A stretch of DNA of 64,000 nt from Alcaligenaceae bacterium SAGV5. GTDB lineage: Bacteria; Pseudomonadota; Gammaproteobacteria; Burkholderiales; Burkholderiaceae_B. Below the pieces are notes generated by a model, which was given only the letters and a program-made list of their open reading frames with translations, was not told where the DNA came from and made no database searches. This document shows, piece after piece, positions 42,828-52,876 of this stretch. The position numbers were made by a program, and so were the translations under genes. Location of the stretch: NCBI GenBank assembly GCA_009360345.1, contig SPDP01000003.1, forward strand, positions 620,001 through 684,000, read 5' to 3'. Every line of letters starts with the position of its first letter. The stretch's first letter is position 1.

Positions 42828-42833
42828 TAAAAT
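42828..42833 (+). promoter_or_regulatory. -10 element upstream of parE
   Basis: TAAAAT lies 32 bases before the proposed TTG start of parE in a short AT-rich patch. No clear -35 is seen. Its place after the upstream in-frame ATG (42785) supports the later start. Confidence 0.35.
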
Positions 42834-42865
42834 ATCCTTCATTTTCCACAGTCGCTGGGGATAAC

Positions 42866-44824
42866 TTGGCCACTCGCTACAACGAAGCTTCCATCCGGGT
42901 GCTGAAGGGGCTGGAGCCCGTCAAGCAGCGCCCGGGCATGTACACCCGAACCGAAAACCCCCTGCACGTGGTGCAGGAAGTGATCGACAATGGCGCCGAC
43001 GAGGCGCTGGCCGGCTACGGCAAACATCTGCAGGTCACCCTGCATACCGACGGCAGCGTGACCGTCGAGGACGAGGGCCGCGGCATTCCCGTCGGCATGC
43101 ATCCCGAGGAAAACGCGCCGGTCGTCGAACTGGTCTTCACCCGCCTGCACGCGGGCGGCAAGTTCGACAAGCAGGGCGGCGGCGCCTATTCGTTCTCCGG
43201 CGGCCTGCACGGCGTCGGCGTCTCGGTCACCAACGCGCTGTCGTCGCGGATGGAGGTCACGGTCTGGCGCGACGGCGCGGCCCACCGGCTGGTGTTCCAG
43301 CACGGCGACGTGGTCGAGGAGCTCGCGCAGGTGTCCGACCTCGCGCGCAAGAAAAGCGGCACGCGCGTGCGCTGCTGGCCGGATCCCAAGTATTTCGACA
43401 GCGGCGCGATCCCCATGGGCGAGCTGTCGCGCCTCCTGCGCAGCAAGGCCGTGCTGCTGCCTGGCGTGAAGGTCACGCTGCGGGTCGAGAAGACCGGCGA
43501 GACCCAGACCTGGCTGTACGAGCAGGGCCTGCGCGGCTACCTGACCGAGGCGCTGGCCGGCGCCGAACTGCTCATCCCCCTGTTCGAGGGCGAGCAGTAC
43601 GCCGGCAGCGACAACGAGAACTTCGCCGAGGGCGAGGGCGCGCAATGGGTGGTGGCCTGGACCGAGGACGGCAACGTCGTGCGCGAGTCCTACGTCAACC
43701 TGATCCCGACGCCGGCCGGCGGCACGCACGAGGCCGGGCTGCGCGACGGCCTGTTCAACGCCGTCAAGGGCTTCGTCGAACTGCACAACCTCAGCCCCAA
43801 GGGTGTCAAGCTGTTGCCCGAGGACGTGTTCGCGCGCGCCAGCTTCGTGCTGTCGGCCAAGGTGCTCGATCCGCAGTTCCAGGGCCAGATCAAGGAGCGC
43901 CTGAACAGCCGCGACGCGGTGCGCCTGGTGGGCGGCTTCTCGAAGCCCGCGCTCGAGCTGTGGCTGAACTCCCACGTCGAGTACGGCAAGAAGCTGGCCG
44001 AACTGGTCATCCGCCAGGCGCAGTCGCGCGTGCGGGCCACGCAGAAGGTCGAGAAGCGCAAGAGCTCCGGCGTGGCGGTGCTGCCCGGCAAGCTGACCGA
44101 TTGCGAAAGCAGCGATGCCACCCGCACCGAGGTCTTCCTGGTCGAGGGCGACTCGGCCGGCGGGTCGGCCAAGATGGGGCGCGACAAGGAATTCCAGGCC
44201 ATCCTGCCCTTGCGCGGCAAGGTGCTCAACGCCTGGGAGGTCGAGCGCGACCGCCTGTTCGCCAACAACGAGATCCACGATATCGCGGTGGCGATCGGCG
44301 TCGATCCCCACGGGGCCAGCGACGATCCCGACCTGTCGGGCCTGCGCTATGGACGCGTCTGCATCCTGTCCGACGCGGACGTGGACGGTTCGCACATCCA
44401 GGTGCTGCTCCTGACGCTGTTCCTGCGGCACTTCCCCAAGCTGGTCGAGGCCGGGCACGTGTACGTGGCGCGGCCGCCGCTGTTCCGCGTGGACGTGCCG
44501 GCGCTGGGCAAGCGGCCGCCGCGCAAGCTCTATTGCCTGGACCAGGGCGAACTGACCGCGGTCGAGGACAAGCTGCGCAAGGAAGGCGTGCGCGAAGGAT
44601 CCTGGAGCATCAGCCGCTTCAAGGGCCTGGGCGAAATGAGCCCCGAGCAGCTTTGGGAAACCACGATGAACCCCGACACCCGGCGCCTGTTGCCGATCAC
44701 CTACGGCGAGCTTGGCGCGGACGAGACCACGCGCATGTTCGACATGCTGATGGGCAAGGGTGAGGCCGCGCAGCGGCGCTCGTGGCTGGAAGAGAAAGGC
44801 GACCTCGCCGAGGTGGATATTTGA
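42866..44824 (+). CDS. parE: DNA topoisomerase IV subunit B
   Basis: A 652-residue ATPase subunit of topoisomerase IV, which unlinks daughter chromosomes. The GHKL ATP site starts at [13 protein letters not shown] (about 37-49), with a second block near [18 protein letters not shown]; the TOPRIM domain has [13 protein letters not shown] and DADVDGSHI. The TTG start at 42866 has GGGG five bases upstream and gives the family N-terminus [18 protein letters not shown], while the ATG at 42785 lies before the -10 element. The stop overlaps the parC start by one base (TGATG). Confidence 0.95.
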   Translation: MATRYNEASIRVLKGLEPVKQRPGMYTRTENPLHVVQEVIDNGADEALAGYGKHLQVTLHTDGSVTVEDEGRGIPVGMHPEENAPVVELVFTRLHAGGKFDKQGGGAYSFSGGLHGVGVSVTNALSSRMEVTVWRDGAAHRLVFQHGDVVEELAQVSDLARKKSGTRVRCWPDPKYFDSGAIPMGELSRLLRSKAVLLPGVKVTLRVEKTGETQTWLYEQGLRGYLTEALAGAELLIPLFEGEQYAGSDNENFAEGEGAQWVVAWTEDGNVVRESYVNLIPTPAGGTHEAGLRDGLFNAVKGFVELHNLSPKGVKLLPEDVFARASFVLSAKVLDPQFQGQIKERLNSRDAVRLVGGFSKPALELWLNSHVEYGKKLAELVIRQAQSRVRATQKVEKRKSSGVAVLPGKLTDCESSDATRTEVFLVEGDSAGGSAKMGRDKEFQAILPLRGKVLNAWEVERDRLFANNEIHDIAVAIGVDPHGASDDPDLSGLRYGRVCILSDADVDGSHIQVLLLTLFLRHFPKLVEAGHVYVARPPLFRVDVPALGKRPPRKLYCLDQGELTAVEDKLRKEGVREGSWSISRFKGLGEMSPEQLWETTMNPDTRRLLPITYGELGADETTRMFDMLMGKGEAAQRRSWLEEKGDLAEVDI

Positions 44825-47133
44825 TGACGGACGAACAACAACCCGGCTTGTTCGAGATGCCGGGCGGCGATGCCGCGATCACGCTGGCGCGCTATGCGGA
44901 ACAGGCTTATCTGGATTACGCGGTATCGGTGGTCAAGGGTCGGGCGCTGCCCGACGTCAGCGACGGCCAGAAACCGGTGCAGCGGCGCATCCTGTACGCG
45001 ATGCAGGCCATGGGGCTGGGCGCCAACGCCAAGCCGGTGAAGTCGGCCCGCGTGGTGGGCGACGTGCTGGGCAAGTACCACCCCCATGGCGACCAGGCCG
45101 CCTATGACGCGCTGGTGCGCATGGCGCAATCGTTCTCGCTGCGCTATCCGCTCATCGACGGACAGGGCAACTTCGGTTCGCGCGATGGCGACGGCGCCGC
45201 GGCGATGCGCTACACCGAGGCGCGGCTCACGCCCATCGCCCGGCTGCTGCTGGACGAACTGGACGAAGGCACGGTCGATTTCGTTCCCAACTACGACGGG
45301 TCGTACCAGGAACCCAGGCAGTTGCCGGCGCGCCTGCCCGTGGTGCTCCTGAACGGCGCCTCGGGCATCGCGGTGGGCATGGCCACCGAGATCCCGCCGC
45401 ACAACCTGCGCGAAGTCGCGCAGGCCGCGGTGGCGCTGCTGAAGAATCCCAGGATCGCCGACGACGAACTCTACGGCCTGCTGCCCGGCCCCGATTATCC
45501 CGGCGGTGGCCAGATCATCACGCCACGGCCCGAGATCGCCCAGATCCTCGGCACGGGCCGCGGCTCGATCAAGGTGCGCGCGCGCTGGAAATTCGAGGAA
45601 ATGGCCCGGGGCCAGTGGCAACTGGTGGTCACCGAGCTGCCGCCGTCCACCTCCGGCCAGAAAGTGCTGGAAGAGATCGAGGAACTCACCAACCCCAAGG
45701 TGAAGGCGGGCAAGAAGAGCCTGTCCAACGACCAGCAGCAGACCAAGGCGGCCTTGCTGAGCCTGCTCGACGCGGTGCGCGACGAGTCCGGCAAGGACGC
45801 CGCGGTGCGGCTGGTGTTCGAGCCCAAGACCTCGCGGGTGGACCGCGACGAATTCGTCAACACGCTGCTGGCCCACACGTCCATGGAAAGCAGCGCGCCC
45901 ATCAACCTGGTGGCGGTGGGCAACGACGGACGGCCGCGCCAGAAGTCCATGCGCGAGATCCTGGACGAGTGGCTGGCCTTCCGCACCCAGACCGTCACGC
46001 GCCGCTCGCGCCATCGCCTGGACAAGGTGCTGGACCGCATCCATGTGCTGGAAGGGCGCATGGTGGTCTACCTGAACGTGGATGCCGTGATCAAGGTCAT
46101 CCGCGAATCGGACGAGCCCAAGCCCGCGCTCATGCAGGCCTTCAAGCTGTCCGAGCGCCAGGCCGAGGACATCCTGGAAATGCGCCTGCGGCAATTGGCA
46201 CGCCTGGAAGGCTTCAAGATCGAGCAGGAGCTGAAGGACCTGAAGGAAGAACAGGGCAAGCTCGAAGAACTGCTGGCCAATCCGGCTTCGCTCAAGCGCA
46301 TGATCATCAAGGAAATCGAAGCCGACGCCAAGCAGTACGGCGACGACCGCCGCACGCTGATCGAAGCGGCCGAGCGCGCCACCATCGAAGCCAAGGTCAT
46401 CGACGAGCCCGTTACTGTCATCGTGTCGCAGAAAGGCTGGCTGCGGGCCCGCCAGGGCCACGGCCATGACGCCAGCCTGTTTACCTTCAAGGCGGGCGAT
46501 GCGCTTTACGGCGCGTTCGAATGCCGGACCACCGATACGCTGATCGCGCTGGGCAGCAACGGCCGCGTCTATTCGGTGGCCGTCAGCGCGCTGCCGTCGG
46601 CGCGCGGCGACGGCGTGCCGGTGACCACGCTGATCGACCTGGAGGCCGGGGCCCGCATCCTGCACATGATCGCGGCGGCGCCCGAGAGCCGCTGGCTGCT
46701 GGCGACCGGACGCGGCGTCGGCTTCGTCACCCGCCTGGGCGACATGGCCACGCGCCAGCGCGGCGGCAAGCAATTCATGACCCTGGACGAGGGCGACGGC
46801 CCGCTGCGCCCCGTGCCGGTGTTCGACGGCGCCGACTCGCTCGCGCTGCTGACTGACAAGGGCCGCTTCCTGGTGTTCGGCCTGGCCGAGGTCAAGGCGT
46901 TGTCGTCGGGCGGCCGTGGCACGGCGCTGATGGACATCGATCCCAAGGACAGCCTGGCCCAGGTCGTGCCGGTCGGGCCGGCGGGGTTGCGGATCACGGG
47001 CATCTACCGCAACAAGCCGCACGAAGAGATCCTGTCCGCCGGCGGGCTGGCGGCCTACGTCGGCAAGCGGGCACGCAAGGGCCGGCTGCTGGATGCCAAG
47101 CCCAAGCAGCCCGTGCTGTCCCCGGTGTTGTAG
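44824..47133 (+). CDS. parC: DNA topoisomerase IV subunit A
   Basis: A 769-residue breakage-reunion subunit. The active-site tyrosine is Tyr130 in [14 protein letters not shown]; the winged helix has [15 protein letters not shown] and the C-terminal part has beta-pinwheel repeats. The position of E. coli Ser80 in the quinolone region is Gln91 here, and Glu84 is Asp95. It is translated together with parE (one-base overlap). The lipoprotein gene at 47138 starts five bases after its stop. Confidence 0.95.
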   Translation: MTDEQQPGLFEMPGGDAAITLARYAEQAYLDYAVSVVKGRALPDVSDGQKPVQRRILYAMQAMGLGANAKPVKSARVVGDVLGKYHPHGDQAAYDALVRMAQSFSLRYPLIDGQGNFGSRDGDGAAAMRYTEARLTPIARLLLDELDEGTVDFVPNYDGSYQEPRQLPARLPVVLLNGASGIAVGMATEIPPHNLREVAQAAVALLKNPRIADDELYGLLPGPDYPGGGQIITPRPEIAQILGTGRGSIKVRARWKFEEMARGQWQLVVTELPPSTSGQKVLEEIEELTNPKVKAGKKSLSNDQQQTKAALLSLLDAVRDESGKDAAVRLVFEPKTSRVDRDEFVNTLLAHTSMESSAPINLVAVGNDGRPRQKSMREILDEWLAFRTQTVTRRSRHRLDKVLDRIHVLEGRMVVYLNVDAVIKVIRESDEPKPALMQAFKLSERQAEDILEMRLRQLARLEGFKIEQELKDLKEEQGKLEELLANPASLKRMIIKEIEADAKQYGDDRRTLIEAAERATIEAKVIDEPVTVIVSQKGWLRARQGHGHDASLFTFKAGDALYGAFECRTTDTLIALGSNGRVYSVAVSALPSARGDGVPVTTLIDLEAGARILHMIAAAPESRWLLATGRGVGFVTRLGDMATRQRGGKQFMTLDEGDGPLRPVPVFDGADSLALLTDKGRFLVFGLAEVKALSSGGRGTALMDIDPKDSLAQVVPVGPAGLRITGIYRNKPHEEILSAGGLAAYVGKRARKGRLLDAKPKQPVLSPVL

Positions 47134-47137
47134 CAAC

Positions 47138-48226
47138 ATGATGGCCCGGGGGGTGGCGGCAGTCCTGGCGGCTTGCGCGGTGGCGGGGTGTTCCCCCGTC
47201 AATCCGTACTATGAACCCGCCCAGCCGCACCATACCCCGCACGGGTTCCGCAACCTGTACTCGTATGCCCATCCGGGCACGCTCGATTTCTGGCGCTGGC
47301 AGTTCGACCGCTGGGCGCAGGGCCTGCCCCCGCCTCCGACGGAGTCCCTGGTGCCGGTCGTGGCGGACACCGCGTGGCTGAAGGAGTCCTCGCCCGACGT
47401 GCGGGTGAGCTGGGTGGGGCATTCCACCCTGCTGGTGCAACTGGGCCGCTTCAATCTGTTGACCGATCCGGTGTTTTCCGAGCGCGCGTCGCCTTTCGAG
47501 CTCATCGGACCCAGGCGCCATCAGCCGCCGGGCATCGCGCCGGCCGACCTGCCGCATATCGATGCCGTGGTGATCTCGCACAATCACTACGATCACCTGG
47601 ATCTCGCCTCGGTCAAGGCGCTGGCGGCCCAGCCCGGCGGTCCGCCTGTCTTCATGGTGCCCCTGGGCGTGGACGTGTGGTTTCGCCAGTACGTGCCCGA
47701 GGCCACCGATCTGCGTCCGCTGGACTGGTGGGGCCAGACGGTGGTCGGCGATGCCATCCTGACGCTGTTGCCCGTCCAGCACTGGAGCGCCCGCACGCCG
47801 TTCGACCGGAATGTCTCGCTATGGGGGGCGTGGGCGGTCCAGACCCGCGAACCCGCTTTCAACTTCCTGTTCGGCGGCGACTTCGGCTATTCCAGGGACA
47901 TCGCCACCATAGGCGAGCGCATGGGCCCCTTCGACCTGGCCGCGCTGCCGATAGGCGCCTATGCGCCGCGCTGGTTCATGCGCGGCCACCACATGAATCC
48001 CACCGAGGCCGTGCAGGCGCACCGGGAACTGCGCGCCAAGGCCTCCGTCGCCATCCACTGGGGCACGTTCGAGCTCGCCGACGAGGCGCTGGACCAGCCG
48101 CCCCGGGACCTGGCGCGGGCGCGCCGCTACGCGGGCGTGGCGTCCGACGAGTTTTTCGTGATGCACCACGGCGAGAGCCGTGTCTGGCGCGACGGGCGCT
48201 GGCTGATCCGCGCGCCGGGGGATTAA
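47138..48226 (+). CDS. Metallo-beta-lactamase-fold lipoprotein (NAPE-PLD/UlaG-like)
   Basis: A 362-residue lipoprotein with a signal ending AVAGC (lipobox, cysteine near 22). The metal-binding motif is HNHYDHLD (HxHxDH) near 148; other conserved features are WVGHSTLLVQLG, FGGDFGYS and the late HWGTFELADEA. The family includes N-acylphosphatidylethanolamine phospholipase D and RomA-like outer-membrane hydrolases, so it probably acts on a lipid or envelope substrate. It begins five bases after parC and may be cotranscribed. Confidence 0.85.
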   Translation: MMARGVAAVLAACAVAGCSPVNPYYEPAQPHHTPHGFRNLYSYAHPGTLDFWRWQFDRWAQGLPPPPTESLVPVVADTAWLKESSPDVRVSWVGHSTLLVQLGRFNLLTDPVFSERASPFELIGPRRHQPPGIAPADLPHIDAVVISHNHYDHLDLASVKALAAQPGGPPVFMVPLGVDVWFRQYVPEATDLRPLDWWGQTVVGDAILTLLPVQHWSARTPFDRNVSLWGAWAVQTREPAFNFLFGGDFGYSRDIATIGERMGPFDLAALPIGAYAPRWFMRGHHMNPTEAVQAHRELRAKASVAIHWGTFELADEALDQPPRDLARARRYAGVASDEFFVMHHGESRVWRDGRWLIRAPGD

Positions 48227-48227
48227 A

Positions 48228-48301
48228 CCCCCCCCTACGCGCTTACGCGCGCCCCCCAGGGGGCGATGCGGGCGGACTGGCGGAGCCAGATCCGCCGCAT
48301 C
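48228..48301 (+). repeat. Dispersed GC-rich palindromic repeat, copy B
   Basis: The element starts one base after the lipoprotein stop with a run of C, then TACGCGCTTACGCGCG, CCCCCCAGGGGG and the hairpin GCGGACTGGC-GGA-GCCAGATCCGC (48272-48295). It matches copy A at 23712-23785; in the hairpin one base pair differs by a compensated change (C-G in copy A, T-A here). Confidence 0.75.
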
Positions 48302-48388
48302 CTGGGTCTGCGTTGTTTGTCTTGGTGCGGAGCGCCGGGTGCTTGCGCGATGTTGGCGCGCGAATGTTGTGCGGAATCGGCATTTGTC

Positions 48389-48424
48389 TTGATTTGGTCA
48401 TTGATGCGCTGTATAAAAAACCAG
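48389..48424 (+). promoter_or_regulatory. Promoter of the HNH gene with SOS-box-like operator
   Basis: TTGATT (48389-48394), 17 bases, then TATAAA (48412-48417) make a good promoter. Overlapping its -10 is CTGTATAAAAAACCAG (48409-48424), which fits the LexA pattern CTG-N10-CAG with one change in the right half (CCAG for ACAG). Confidence 0.55.
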
Positions 48425-48462
48425 TAAAAGATAGCGATAGGCAATCCACACAGGAGAAAACT

Positions 48463-49227
48463 GTGGCTCATCTGGTTCTCGCGCTCGATGTCGCCGGCAC
48501 GCCGGTGCATTGGGTCGACATCGAAAAAGCCATCTGCCTGCACGTGGCGGGAAGGGTGGCGTGGGAACTGGGGGATACCACCGTCACCTATCGCGGGGGG
48601 ACGAACCGCCTGACCGGGCTCGTGTCCACCGCCAGCACCGCCAGCATCATCGCGGTGCGCGGCCGCGAGTTCCGCGGCGATCGCTCCGCCTCCATCAGCA
48701 TCAGCCGCGAGCGCCTGTTCTCGCGCGACATGCATGTCTGCGCCTATTGCGGCGGCTGTTTCCCGGAATCCGAACTGACCATCGAGCACGTCCGCCCCGA
48801 GTCGCGCGGCGGCGCCAATACCTGGGAGAACGTGGTCACGGCCTGCCGCTCGTGCAACCAGCGCAAGGGCAACCGCACCCCCGAGCAGGCCGGCATGCCG
48901 CTGCTCTACCTGCCGTACCGGCCCAACCGCTGGGAGGGCATGATCCTGCGCAATCGCCGCATCCTGGCCGACCAGATGGAGTTCCTGCTGGCCGGCGTGC
49001 CGATTACCAGTCGGTTAGGGCCCCCCCCTACGCGCCCGCAGCAATCCTGTCCTTCCCCTCGGGTGAACCAGCGCGCCCCGCAGCCCGCGGCAAACGTACC
49101 GAAGCCGAACCCCGACCGCCCTCCTCCGAGATCCGTGACCTCCAGCCCCAGTTGGAAGGCATCCAGGCCGCTCCGGCCAAGACGGCCCGCAAGACTGCCG
49201 CCAAATCCAAGGCCGGCACCCTGCTGA
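48463..49227 (+). CDS. HNH endonuclease
   Basis: A protein of up to 254 residues, of which the first about 185 form a conserved HNH nuclease: CAYCGGCF and CRSCNQRKG hold the zinc, and LTIEHVRPESRGGANTWENVV supplies the HNH core. The GTG at 48463 has AGGAG six bases upstream. After ITSRL the frame enters an eight-C tract and repeat-like sequence and runs on for about 70 proline-rich residues into the phoH leader, so the natural stop seems to have been lost or shifted. The SOS-box-like promoter suggests a role in DNA damage. Confidence 0.8.
   Translation: MAHLVLALDVAGTPVHWVDIEKAICLHVAGRVAWELGDTTVTYRGGTNRLTGLVSTASTASIIAVRGREFRGDRSASISISRERLFSRDMHVCAYCGGCFPESELTIEHVRPESRGGANTWENVVTACRSCNQRKGNRTPEQAGMPLLYLPYRPNRWEGMILRNRRILADQMEFLLAGVPITSRLGPPPTRPQQSCPSPRVNQRAPQPAANVPKPNPDRPPPRSVTSSPSWKASRPLRPRRPARLPPNPRPAPC
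49018..49033 (+). repeat. Partial repeat copy with eight-C tract at the HNH/phoH junction
   Basis: GGG followed by eight C and TACGCGC matches the first bases of repeat copies A and B, then diverges. It lies where the HNH gene should stop and the phoH gene should start. Confidence 0.5.
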
Positions 49228-50750
49228 CCCCCGCGCCGCAGGCCGAGGCCCCCATCGTCGCGCGCGCGCCGCAGCCCGCGTCCGCGCCCGCCCCGGCTCC
49301 CGCCGCCGGCAAGGCCGTGGCCAGGTCCGTCCCCAGGCGCAAGGCAAAATCGGCCGGGCCGGAAGTCGCCAAGCTGTTCGTGCTCGACACCAACGTCCTG
49401 ATGCATGATCCGAGTTCGCTGTTCCGTTTCGAGGAGCACGATATCTTCCTGCCGATGATGACGCTGGAAGAGCTGGACAACCACAAGAAGGGCATGTCCG
49501 AAGTCGCGCGAAACGCCCGCCAGGTCAGCCGCTCGCTGGACGAACTGGTCAGCGACATCGGCGACATGGACGCCGGCATCCCGCTGAGCAAACTGGGCAA
49601 CCGCGACGCCCTGGGCCGGCTGTACCTGCAGACGACCCTGCTGTCGGCCGCGCTGCCGTCGGGCCTGCCCGTGGGCAAGGCCGACAACCAGATCCTGGGC
49701 GTGGTGCGCGCCCTGCAGGAACGCTTCCCCGACCGCGAGGTCGTGCTGGTGTCCAAGGACATCAACATGCGCGTCAAGGCGCGCGCGCTGGGGCTGCCGG
49801 CCGAGGACTACTTCAACGACCAGGTCCTGGAAGACTCCGACCTGCTCTACACCGGCGTGTTGCAGTTGCCCGACGACTTCTGGGACAAGCACAGCAAAGG
49901 CATGGAGTCCTGGCAACAGGGCGGCAGCACCTTCTACCGGATCACCGGGCCGCTTTGCGCGCAGTTCGCCGTCAACCAGTTCGTCTATTTCGAAGGCAGC
50001 ATGCCGCTGTACGCGCAGGTCAAGGAGGTCAACGGCAAGACCGCCGTGCTCCAGACGCTGCGCGAATACACCCACAGCAAGAACAGCGTCTGGGGCATCA
50101 CCGCGCGCAACCGCGAGCAGAACTTCGCGCTCAACCTGCTGATGAACCCGGACTGCGACTTCATCTCGCTACTGGGCCAGGCCGGCACCGGCAAGACGCT
50201 GCTGGCGCTGGCCGCGGGCCTCACGCAGGTGCTCGAGACCAAGCGCTACACCGAGATCATCATGACCCGGGTCACGGTGCCGGTGGGCGAGGACATCGGC
50301 TTCCTGCCAGGCACCGAGGAAGAGAAGATGCTGCCCTGGATGGGCGCGCTGGAAGACAACCTCGACGTGCTGAACATGGGCGACGGCGAAAGCGGCCATG
50401 GCGGCGACTGGGGGCGCGCCGCCACCATGGACCTCATCCGCTCGCGGGTGAAGGTCAAGTCGCTGAACTTCATGCGCGGCCGCACCTTCCTGAACAAGTT
50501 CCTGATCATCGACGAGGCGCAGAACCTCACGCCCAAGCAGATGAAGACACTGATCACCCGCGCCGGCCCCGGCACCAAGGTGGTCTGCCTGGGCAACATC
50601 GCGCAGATCGACACCCCCTACCTGACCGAGGGCAGTTCCGGCCTGACCTACGTGGTGGACCGCTTCAAGGGCTGGCCGCACTCGGGCCACGTGACCCTTC
50701 AGCGGGGCGAACGCTCGCGGCTGGCCGACTACGCGGCCGAGGTGCTGTGA
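49152..50750 (+). CDS. PhoH-family protein with PIN domain
   Basis: A PIN-PhoH protein (PhoH2-like). A PIN nuclease-type domain starts at KLFVLDTNVLMHDPSSLF, followed by the RecA-like ATPase domain with Walker A GQAGTGKT and Walker B FLIIDEAQNL. The family is thought to act as RNA helicase/RNase. The true start is not clear: TTG 49152 (used), GTG 49317 and positions farther up are all possible, none with a good ribosome-binding site. The frame runs 532 residues from 49152 and ends one base before the CoA-transferase start. Confidence 0.85.
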   Translation: MEGIQAAPAKTARKTAAKSKAGTLLTPAPQAEAPIVARAPQPASAPAPAPAAGKAVARSVPRRKAKSAGPEVAKLFVLDTNVLMHDPSSLFRFEEHDIFLPMMTLEELDNHKKGMSEVARNARQVSRSLDELVSDIGDMDAGIPLSKLGNRDALGRLYLQTTLLSAALPSGLPVGKADNQILGVVRALQERFPDREVVLVSKDINMRVKARALGLPAEDYFNDQVLEDSDLLYTGVLQLPDDFWDKHSKGMESWQQGGSTFYRITGPLCAQFAVNQFVYFEGSMPLYAQVKEVNGKTAVLQTLREYTHSKNSVWGITARNREQNFALNLLMNPDCDFISLLGQAGTGKTLLALAAGLTQVLETKRYTEIIMTRVTVPVGEDIGFLPGTEEEKMLPWMGALEDNLDVLNMGDGESGHGGDWGRAATMDLIRSRVKVKSLNFMRGRTFLNKFLIIDEAQNLTPKQMKTLITRAGPGTKVVCLGNIAQIDTPYLTEGSSGLTYVVDRFKGWPHSGHVTLQRGERSRLADYAAEVL

Positions 50751-50751
50751 C

Positions 50752-52149
50752 ATGCGGCGCGACCCGGCGGCCGTCGCGGACGAAGCCTGCGACGGCTACC
50801 TGCGTGCCATCTGGAACGCGACGGGAAGCGCCGCGCTTCCCCCCGGCATCGCGTGGCTCGGGGCGGGCAGCCTGCCGTCCATCTTCCCGGTCACCGATCT
50901 CGCGGCCGCGGCCGTCGGTGCGGCGGGGCTGGCCGTTGCCGAACTGATCGGGCACCGGCACGGCCATCGGCCCGCGGTGGCGGTCGACCGGCGGCTGGCC
51001 TCGTTCTGGTTCGAGACATCGTTGCGGCCGGCAGGCTGGAAACTGCCCGCCGCGCGCGACCCCGTTACCGGCGATTACGAAACCACCGATGGCTGGATAC
51101 GGCTCCACGCCAACGCGCCGCACCATCGCGACACCATCCTGCGCGTGCTGGGCTGCCACGGCAACCACGACAGCGTGGCACGGGCGGTCGCGGCGTGGAA
51201 CGCCCTGGATCTCGAGAACGCAATCGTCGAGGCCAAGGGTTGCGCCGCGCAGATGCGTTCCCAGGAAGCCTGGGCGGCGCATCCCCAGGGGGCCGCGGTG
51301 TCGGGCGAACCGCTGCTGTGGCGCAAGCCGGCGCACGCCGCCGAAGCACCCGCCTGGGCCCTTGCCCCGGACCGTCCGCTGCGGGGCGTGCGCGTGCTGG
51401 ACCTGACCCGCATCATCGCGGGACCGGTGGCCACGCGCTTCCTGGCGGGCTACGGCGCGGAAATCCTGCGGCTGGATCCCCCCGGGTGGGACGAACCGGT
51501 CGCCGCCCCCGAGCTGACGCTGGGCAAACGCTGCGGCCGCATCGACCTTCGCTCCACGGAAGGCCGGCGCCTGTTTCGCCAGTTGCTGCGCGACGCCGAC
51601 GTGCTGGTGCATGGCTATCGTTCGGATGCCCTGGGCGCCCTGGGGTTCGATGCGGAGCAGCGGCGCCGCATCAACCCCGGCCTGGTCGATGTGTCACTGG
51701 ACGCGTACGGATGGACCGGCCCCTGGAAGGCTCGCCGCGGATTCGACAGCCTGGTGCAGATGAGCTGCGGCATCGCGGATGCGGGCATGCGCGCGCTGGG
51801 CCGGGCCCGGCCCACCCCGCTGCCGGTCCAGGCGCTGGACCATGCCACGGGCTACCTGCTGGCCACCGCGGCGATACGCGGCTTGACCGAACGCGTGCGT
51901 ACCGGCTGCGGCGGCGAGGCCCGCGCCTCCTTGGCGCGCACGGCGGCCCTGCTGGTGCAGGGCATGGAGCAAACGGACACCGCGCCCCTCGTTCCCGAAA
52001 CCCGTGACGACTGCACCATGCCCTCGGAAACGACGGCCTGGGGCCGGGCACGGCGCGTCAAGACTCCGCTCGCGGTAACCGGCGCCCCCATGGCCTGGGA
52101 CATTCCGGCCGGCCCGCTGGGCGCCTCGCCAGCGTCGTGGCGGGCCTAG
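50752..52149 (+). CDS. CaiB/BaiF family III CoA-transferase, long form
   Basis: A 465-residue CoA-transferase whose recognisable half starts near residue 210 (LRGVRVLDLTRIIAGPVATRFLAGYGAEILRLDPP); the probable catalytic aspartate lies in VQALDHATGYL. The first 200 residues are poorly conserved and likely represent a swapped domain typical of this long subgroup. The ATG is one base after the phoH stop, so the two are cotranscribed. The acyl substrate is unknown. Confidence 0.8.
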   Translation: MRRDPAAVADEACDGYLRAIWNATGSAALPPGIAWLGAGSLPSIFPVTDLAAAAVGAAGLAVAELIGHRHGHRPAVAVDRRLASFWFETSLRPAGWKLPAARDPVTGDYETTDGWIRLHANAPHHRDTILRVLGCHGNHDSVARAVAAWNALDLENAIVEAKGCAAQMRSQEAWAAHPQGAAVSGEPLLWRKPAHAAEAPAWALAPDRPLRGVRVLDLTRIIAGPVATRFLAGYGAEILRLDPPGWDEPVAAPELTLGKRCGRIDLRSTEGRRLFRQLLRDADVLVHGYRSDALGALGFDAEQRRRINPGLVDVSLDAYGWTGPWKARRGFDSLVQMSCGIADAGMRALGRARPTPLPVQALDHATGYLLATAAIRGLTERVRTGCGGEARASLARTAALLVQGMEQTDTAPLVPETRDDCTMPSETTAWGRARRVKTPLAVTGAPMAWDIPAGPLGASPASWRA

Positions 52150-52174
52150 CGCCGGCATCCTGGGCCCGCTGGCA

Positions 52175-52876
52175 CTAGAGCTCGATCCACTCTCGCCTGA
52201 CCGGGACGTCCGCGCGCAAGGCCGCCGGGGTTCCCGCGAACACCACCGCGCCGTGCCCCAGCACATACGCACGATCGGCAATGTCCAGCGCGAAATCCAG
52301 CTTCTGCTCGATCAGCAGGATCGCCATGCCCTGGCGGCGCAGTTCGGCCAGGCAGGCCGCCAGCTGCGCCACCACCTGCGGCGCCAATCCTTCGGCTGGC
52401 TCGTCCACGAGCATCAACGCGGGATCGCCCATCAGCGTGCGGCCCAGGGCCAGCATCTGCTGCTCGCCTCCCGACAGGTACTGCGCCTGGACGCCGGCCC
52501 GCCGCGCCAGCGGCGGAAAAAGCCGGTATACCTCGGCGCGGGTCCAGCGTCCCGGTCTTGCCGCCTTCTGGCCCAGCACGAGATTCTGCTCGACCGTCAT
52601 GCCCGGAAAAACGTCCCGGCTTTCCGGCACATAGCCGATACCCCTGCGCGCGATCTCGAACGTGCGCAGCGCGCCGATATCCTGGCCGCACCAGAGGTAC
52701 CGGCCGCGCCGCTCGACCAGTCCCATGACGGCGCGCGCCAGGGTGGAGCGGCCCGCGCCATTGCGCCCCAGCAGCGCGACGATCTCGCCCGGCGCCACGT
52801 GCAGGTCGACGCCTTGCAGGACATGGGCCCGGCCATACCAGGCATGGGCGCCGCGGAGTTCCAGGCAGCGGTTCAT
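52175..52876 (-). CDS. livF: Branched-chain amino acid-type ABC transporter ATPase, LivF
   Basis: A 233-residue ABC ATPase. Walker A is GRNGAGRST (the usual lysine is arginine, LLGRNGAGRSTLARAV); the signature is LSGGEQQ, Walker B LMLVDEPAEGL, and the switch histidine lies beyond. It overlaps livG by four bases (ATGA). LivF-LivG energise uptake of branched-chain amino acids or related amides, but permease LivH and the binding protein are absent here and LivM is truncated, so the transporter is probably non-functional unless completed elsewhere. Confidence 0.88.
   Translation of the reverse strand: MNRCLELRGAHAWYGRAHVLQGVDLHVAPGEIVALLGRNGAGRSTLARAVMGLVERRGRYLWCGQDIGALRTFEIARRGIGYVPESRDVFPGMTVEQNLVLGQKAARPGRWTRAEVYRLFPPLARRAGVQAQYLSGGEQQMLALGRTLMGDPALMLVDEPAEGLAPQVVAQLAACLAELRRQGMAILLIEQKLDFALDIADRAYVLGHGAVVFAGTPAALRADVPVRREWIEL

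Noticed and set aside
44824-47133. ParC Gln91 in place of E. coli Ser80 as acquired quinolone resistance
   Set aside because: Both Gln91 and Asp95 differ from E. coli in a way that may simply be the normal state of this lineage; resistance cannot be claimed without comparison with susceptible relatives.
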